Assembly: GCF_001638985.1 (NCBI RefSeq)
Contig: NW_017265146.1
Location: forward strand, 806,001 to 870,000
Origin: Phycomyces blakesleeanus NRRL 1555(-)
Taxonomy: Eukaryota > Mucoromycota > Mucoromycetes > Mucorales > Phycomycetaceae
DNA: 64,000 nucleotides
Direction: 5' to 3'
The notes under the pieces were generated by a model. That model worked only from the letters and a program-made list of their open reading frames with translations. It made no database searches and was not told where the DNA came from. The position numbers were made by a program, and so were the translations under genes. Of this stretch, positions 58,264 through 64,000 are shown piece by piece (within the stretch, counting starts at the first letter, position 1; each line of letters starts with the position of its first letter).

Positions 58264-59172
58264 CTAATGAAAATAGTGTCGAAACATATGTCTTGAAAGG
58301 TTATATTTGGTAGTGTATGATTTTGTGCAAAAGCAGCACCCATGCATAGTTCTAGCGGGAAAGTGGAGGTTCATATTACTTGAAGTGTTAGATATGGTAT
58401 GGTATGTATTTGTGCTATAATAGCAGCCATAACCATACCTGTTGCCCAAGTGGACATTCAAATGTCTTTTGAGATTGAATATCTTATTTGTTTTATAAGA
58501 ACATTCGAGACATGAATATGACTTTACAGACGATGGATCCAAAGATCTGGTGTCCCGAGATGATGGACCATTAGGATTATAATGTATAAAAACACTCTTA
58601 GACAAGTCGTATTCTTGCTGTTGTTTAGAAGCCCTAGGCTGATAATCTTGATAAACTCGATTATTAGATAGCTAGCCGTAAAACAATGTTTTGACAGACG
58701 ACTGCGTACCATTTCCGGAGTAGCCTTGAGGAGATGCTGTGAAGCTATTGTTTAGAGGTTGTACGGATAGAGAGCCATAAACAGACGTTTGTAAAGGGCC
58801 TTGCAGAATGATAGCAGCAGGAATATATGCTAAAGTTTAAAGTCAAAATATACTTTTTATTTGATTTATGTTTCTACGTGTGTTTAGAATCAATTGAATA
58901 CCTAATAGTTCTGATAGATTATTCTGCAACTGTCCACTGGGTAGGGTATGAGTAAGGTTCTGTTGTGTAAGATCCTCTTGATTTTGTAAAGGATCATTTG
59001 GCTGGAGTATAATATTCTCCTGAGAGAGAATGGTGGCTTCAGTGACAGTATTAATCCTCCCAGAATATTCTATACAAGTATTTGAGTGAGCATTACTCCA
59101 AGGCTTATATAATTCATTTGAAGAGTAAAACTCACCTGCTGTATCAGTATCTTCGTTTTGGACAAGAAAACC
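58264..59172 (-). pseudogene. C2H2 zinc finger gene with in-frame TAG, 5' end unresolved
   Basis: Two exons are clear on the minus strand: 59172-58902 and 58829-58264, joined by a GT-AG intron with matching phase. The protein is Asn/Gln/Ser-rich and ends with two C2H2 fingers, CLECSYKTNKIFNLKRHLNVH (typical C-x2-C-x12-H-x3-H) and CCFCTKSYTTKYNLSRHMFRH. TAG at 58672-58674 interrupts the second exon upstream of the fingers, in the context TAG-CTA. A further exon is likely at about 59293-59214 (NYLYVTKANLLDYDSNESVDAV), and perhaps another near 59450-59405 (NGEVYKIDEISYNAF), but no start codon could be fixed. If functional it would be a DNA-binding regulator. If the stop is real, the finger part could only come from an internal start. 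Confidence 0.6.
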
Positions 59173-59299
59173 CTAAATGTTTAAAAATGATTTTAGTAAT
59201 TAACCATATGGACAGCATCTACTGATTCGTTACTATCATAATCCAATAAATTGGCCTTTGTGACATACAGGTAATTGGTCCTCACTTTCGCCCTGACAG

Positions 59300-59969
59300 A
59301 AAAGTAGGCGTGAATCAAAAGACATTAGGAAAGAGGTTAAGAAGTGGTGTGAAAAGTATAAAAAAAATGATGCAAAGAAAATATTTTGAGAATAGTGAAG
59401 TAAAACTAACAAATGCATTATATGAAATCTCGTCAATTTTATAGACTTCGCCGTTAACAAAAATCAACACAAAATAAGGTTATATTTTTTTTTGTATTCT
59501 TTAATGTTAAAAATATAGGGCTGACCGGCCTTTTTTCCTATCGGGTATCAAAATGAGCTTGTGTAATTTTCAATCCGTTGAAGCAGGAAAACTCTATTGT
59601 TCACACCCGCTGAGATTTTTTTAAACTCAATGTCCAAGCTAGATTTCTTTACGACAGTCATATGGCTTCTTTACCGTAGCGAACCACTATCTTTTTCAGG
59701 TAACCGGTTCTCCTATTGAGGAATAAAGCTGACCGTGAATCCTTTTTTTAAAAGTCCCAGAAAATGGAATCAATCAAGAAAGCAATTTCCAAACAAAAAC
59801 AATGAACATTTTTTTTTAAAAAAAAAAGTCGAGAGAGAAAGAGTCCACAGATTTGGATATTTAAGTTTTTTCTTTTTACACTTTAGTCCTAATCGCCAAA
59901 TTTTCCAACGTGGGACTGACTGTCTATCAACCTTTATCAACTTCTGTCATCAAAGCTCCCGTACTAGAC
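59300..59969. other. Intergenic or unresolved 5' region of the C2H2 gene
   Basis: Possible upstream exons of the C2H2 gene lie at 59405-59450. The rest, including a T10/A10 junction at about 59810-59827, shows no supported feature. Confidence 0.4.
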
Positions 59970-60595
59970 TTGGTCACGTCTCCCAACTCGCTCCTACTGG
60001 TCTGCCTGCTACCATAAACTGGTTGATGCTTGTCCCACCCAGCCACCTCTTCTCCAACGACAACTTCGCTCTTTCTGGTCTTTTACCCTTCCTCACAAGG
60101 CACGTAATGCTTGGTTTCTTGGTTTACACCACAAGCTTTTGTGCCATGCTCTTCTATACCGCATCATTCCTTCAATCATATCCTCTCCTCTCGGTACAAT
60201 TTTTACGAGGTCCATTGAGACGCAATAGGATTTTATTCTTACTTGTCAGTTAAAATCTGTGGTATGACTAGATATTTGGCTGGAATTCTTTGGTACCGTC
60301 CCTCTGCCATCTGTACTTTCGGCCACTTTCCAGTTCTTAGTCTTCCCTCCCACTCTTAATCTTCCTATTTCTTCTGTCTCCGTCGTTGTCTTGAGCATCC
60401 CTCCAATTTGGGACCACCACTGGTCTTTCCACTTCAACTCTGTCCCTCCCCTCCCCTCTGCAGCCCTCACCACTGCTCGCAAGTCAATCTTTCGCCTCTG
60501 CTCTGAGATAGAGCTTGACTCTCAGGATGTATCCCCTATATAACTCTACCCTCACTTCTACCCTAACTTCTATAATAAAAAAAAGGCATAAAAGC
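59970..60595 (+). mobile_element. Degenerate LINE 3' end fragment
   Basis: Across shifted frames this stretch matches the ORF2 C-terminus of the LINEs in this window: RSFWSFTLPHKARNAWFLGL and LHHKLLCHALLYRIIPSI correspond to WRTFWSAPIHHSVRSLWFRAL and HNKLSCRSVLHQTVPTI, and later HHWSFHFNSVPPLPSAALTT corresponds to HHWSFVFDDAPFLSTSVLVT. It is followed by an A-rich tail (AATAAAAAAAAGG near 60572-60590). The knuckle cysteines are mostly lost and no long frame survives. It is an old, 5'-truncated insertion. The left boundary is approximate. Confidence 0.75.
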
Positions 60596-61346
60596 CAAAA
60601 ACCAAAAACATCATATAATTCACATAACCTTTCAAATAAATATTTTAATTTTCTCTTTTCCTACTCAATCTGAGACTTTTAATAAATCTGAGCATATCAT
60701 TCGCTCCATACAAACAAAACAATGTTCAAGTTTTTTCTTTTATGGGTTTCATTCTCTCTTTATAAAGCACATTGCTTGTACCCATACTCTCCTTTACGAT
60801 TGCGATGATCAAGTGCGCCGCAACGAACCTTTTATATGTACTTCTTTATCTTTGCTTTTGTAATTTGCTTCTTCTATTTATCCTTTCTAGTTCTTCTCCT
60901 CACAAGCTTCAAAGCCAGAAAGACGCCCCAAATATCACATTATAGTTATAGGTGACCGTAGAGACAATTAAAAAGTCTCAAAATCTATATAATGGATTTC
61001 CACTCCAAAAGTTTCATTTTCATTTTCGAATTATAGAAATAAAAACACCAAAGTTACGATTTTACACTCGGTTTAGTGTGTTTGACCCATAGATAAAGGT
61101 TTGGAAAATCTCTAGCAATCGGCTTTATCTCAACTTTTAGCTAAAATTTATCTTCCCAGTAGTTCCTTTTATTTTATTTTATAAAAAAGAGTCCTAAATT
61201 TTATCTAGCTGCTAAATTTGACAGGGATTTAAAAGTTCTAGCTGAAAGCACTCCCAGAATTTATTTAGAAAAAAAAAAGATAACTTCAACTGTTAGGTAA
61301 AGTGGTTTTTATATTAGCTAAAGTGGCAGTGCTTGGCTTTAGAGAA
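60596..61346. other. Intergenic region
   Basis: AT-rich with no supported gene. Short Cys-rich frames exist but have no recognisable features. Confidence 0.45.
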
Positions 61347-64000
61347 AACAAAGGGTGTTACATGTAGCATTAATAACAATAAAAATATATAGAAACAAAC
61401 ATTAAAGGCTATGATATATAAGTTACAAGAATTTTTAGCACAATAAATACACTTCTTTAAATATATATAAAAAAGACCATGTCAAATAATTGTAGCTTTT
61501 ATTTGGTTGAAGGGATAATAATAGAGAAAAGAAATGGTTTTGATCAATTTCTTATTACCATTATTATTATTATTTTGGAAAGCTATACAGGGAATCACCA
61601 TAAATTTCATTACTAGACATGCGAATAAAGGCAAGACCATAAAGTATAATGAATTACAAAATACGGTATTCATTTATACTACCACATGTCAGTTCAACAT
61701 ATCCTTCGCAAATGTCCTTTTTCCAGTGGTGCATGCGAGTTTGCCCTCGAATAAAATTCTTGGCTTCCCGTGAATCACAATCTTGCTTGAATTGAAAACC
61801 CAAGAAATGCCTAGTGACAGCATCACCATCGTATCCTGAGAGCCGTCTGATAAATGATCCATTGCGCGGTCCATCCTCCTTATATACTTCGTATCTTTGA
61901 AACCATGTTATATGGTTCACCGGACATCCCACATTGCCGTCTCTTGGATCTTTGCTTGTTCGCTGAGGGTAAGTTAGCCGAAAAAGTAAAAGGAGCTTGA
62001 TAGTAGACTTTGTATTCAGAAAATTGTCAGATAAGTAGAATTCAACATGCTGGAGTTCTAATTTTTTAAAGTTGGTATATGACATATTGATGTGTAAGGC
62101 TTTTGCTTTTTTAGCAATTACTCCACGAATTTGAATTTGTGACAACGTCATGTATTACAAGTCTCTGCATCTGAAGGATACATAGTTAAATACAAAAGAT
62201 ATCGTAGTAACGGATTCCAGCTCTATAGTGTGTAGTCCATGTTGTCTCCGCTGTCCACTTGCTGTTGAATTAATATATAGCCGTCCCTTGGAAAAACAGA
62301 ATCTTCTCAATGCCGGGCAATTATCAAGTACGTCGTCTAAAGCAACAGATACACTACAGCGTCTGATTTTAAGATCCACCAAGCTTGGACAATACGAAAA
62401 CTTTGGTGTAAAAGTAGAATTGGTATAGGAAAAAGCATCTTCTGAAACTTTAAGTGTTTCAAGAGTTCATGAAAAGGACTGTGCGAACTGTTGTATTATT
62501 CTCTCCCAGAAGTTTTCTGTGGAATTGGCGCCAAGGCTGCGATAAATTAATTTCTTGATAGGTGCATGCAATCGACAGAGAACTTCCGAGAAAATAGCGT
62601 GTTCCCATTCCATATAGAGCTGCGAATAAAGGTCTATTGTTTCCAAGCATGTAAATGCCTTTGTAATTGAACGGAGAAGCTCTTTTTTTTCGACAGTATA
62701 TTCTGTTGCAGCTTCCTCATCTTCTGAAGAGCAGTTAGTCCATTCCAAGGAACGTATTTTTGGATACTTGAAGCTAAAATAGTATAGCCATATAGGATCC
62801 CAGCCAACGATTGCGAGATTAAGTGTTGCTACGCCTGGTACTGGGATAGTTTGTGGAATTGGTGGTACTGCGTTTGGATGTATGCAAAGAAGGCTTAGAT
62901 GTAATATAATGGTTGTCAGCCTTGGTCAAATGGTATGGAGGTGGTTGAATTGGCGAGGTGTAAACTTAGTTCTCTCACCCAGAAAAGCTGGGCGAATATG
63001 TAGCTTTTGGAGGTTAGGCATATGGCCCAATATTTCAAGAATTAGCGGAATAAACATTCTTTGAGTGGTTTGAGTAGGTTGAAGTACCAGACTGACCAGC
63101 GATGATAAACCAGATACGTATCTTGTAAAATCTGCATCGGCTGGATCAAAGCATATGACCTTAATATCAAGATGCTTCAAATTTCGAAAGGTTTGGAAAA
63201 CCTGAAGCTTCTGCAATTTATTTATGGAAAATAGCTTATAAATATGTATGATTTCTGTTGTAAGATCATATGGTAGGAACCTGCTCGTCGAATTCTTTGC
63301 TGTAGTACATATTTCTTCAAGCTCTTCCATAAAATCAATTTGTAGAGTCTTCCAGACAGATTCTTGATATGGGATTTTCCATCTCTTGCAAGTCATCATA
63401 CATGCTAGCTTGCCATCGTTAAATACATAACTTGCAATACGTGAAAGAATCTCGAAAGGCAGGTCTGATTCGGGCATGAAGTATATAATGTAAGAGAGTA
63501 AAGAAAAAGATAAAGAGATATGTTTGTTGCTTGGTAAAGGAAAAAAAATAGTCCTTTTTTAATACAAAAGCAGCAGATCAACGAAGGCCTTCTGGTACAA
63601 ATATTACTACATTTTAACGCAGAAGCTGCGGTTAACTAAGGGGTTTCTCAAGTATCTACAAACATTCATGGTTTTGACAGAATCTTGAGAAATCCCTACC
63701 AAGTAACTGAAAAGATACTAGCCGCAGCAACTTTACCTTTTTTTCTAATTTATTTATCTTATTCAGAAAAGTAGAACGAGGGTTTGATAGTTATATGTAC
63801 TCATCTATTTAAAATGTACACATTAATTTCTTAAAGAGATGCTATTATCATATCATGTTTGGTATTAAATAATTTATATTAAGAAGGCTTTGTGTAAATA
63901 TTGGCAGGATGAGCAGATAGAATAAATATACTATCAAACAGGTTGGATTACAGACATAAAAACATAGGTAAAGATAACCAAATGAAGCAATTGATATAGC
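61347..64000. repeat. Segmental duplication, copy 2 (pairs with 14402-17051), runs off the window
   Basis: Same orientation as copy 1 at a distance of about 47 kb. The distal flanks differ on the left (before 61347). The right border is outside the window. Confidence 0.92.
61654..63477 (-). pseudogene. Decayed F-box/LRR gene, second copy, three different in-frame stops
   Basis: Paralogue of 14709-16529 with the same start (MPESDLPFEIL...) and the same tail (CEGYVELTCGSINEYR). The 1824 nt span stays in one frame but is broken by TGA at 62926-62928, TGA at 62467-62469 and TAA at 62155-62157. None of these coincides with a stop in the other copy. The first 155 residues are identical to the other copy, whereas the residues after that differ strongly (for example HIRPAFLGERTKFTPRQF against YIGLRFPDYEIQLKLHQF). 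The longest natural-start product would be 183 aa with the F-box only. Confidence 0.87.

Overview
The window is fungal nuclear DNA. It is AT-rich, has short GT-AG introns in housekeeping genes, and carries the F-box/LRR families, Zn2Cys6 and C2H2 regulators and dense retroelements typical of an early-diverging filamentous fungus. Gene structure and protein style suggest Mucoromycota, possibly Phycomyces-like. That assignment is inference, because no marker was searched.

Layout. 1-2.5 kb: the 3' part of a CCCH zinc-finger gene and a membrane-anchored purple-acid-phosphatase-like metallophosphoesterase. 2.5-32.6 kb: an accessory block with three minus-strand F-box/LRR genes (one split by a LINE, one decayed, one intact), two nearly identical 5.3 kb LINE copies in opposite orientation, a third diverged LINE, two MITE-like elements and a dispersed 0.95 kb repeat. 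32.8-47.9 kb: a core-gene block with eIF4E (+), a Zn2Cys6 regulator (+, interrupted by TAG), UTP7/WDR46 (-), holocytochrome c synthase (-) and the catalytic subunit of serine palmitoyltransferase, LCB2 (-). 48-64 kb: long AT-rich spacers, a three-exon C2H2 gene, a Plavaka/CMC-like transposase gene interrupted by TGA, a second C2H2 gene interrupted by TAG, a decayed LINE 3' end, and a second copy of the decayed F-box locus that runs off the window edge.

Main results. (1) A LINE sits inside an F-box gene with a 15 bp target-site duplication. Removing it restores a continuous 606-codon frame, and the insertion also fuses the host frame to LINE ORF1. (2) All three LINEs start at exactly the same nucleotide, one base before the ORF1 ATG, and share their first 17 nt, so the family looks leaderless. 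(3) In all three, the ORF1 stop and ORF2 start overlap as ATGA, and a short hairpin lies just before the poly(A) tail. (4) Two LINE copies in different sites share the same apparent frame lesions. (5) Several accessory genes carry single in-frame stops with no frameshift. (6) The two decayed F-box copies are nearly identical in the promoter and F-box half but diverge in the LRR half. Exon boundaries were placed by hand from splice signals, reading phase and family conservation; no alignment was run.
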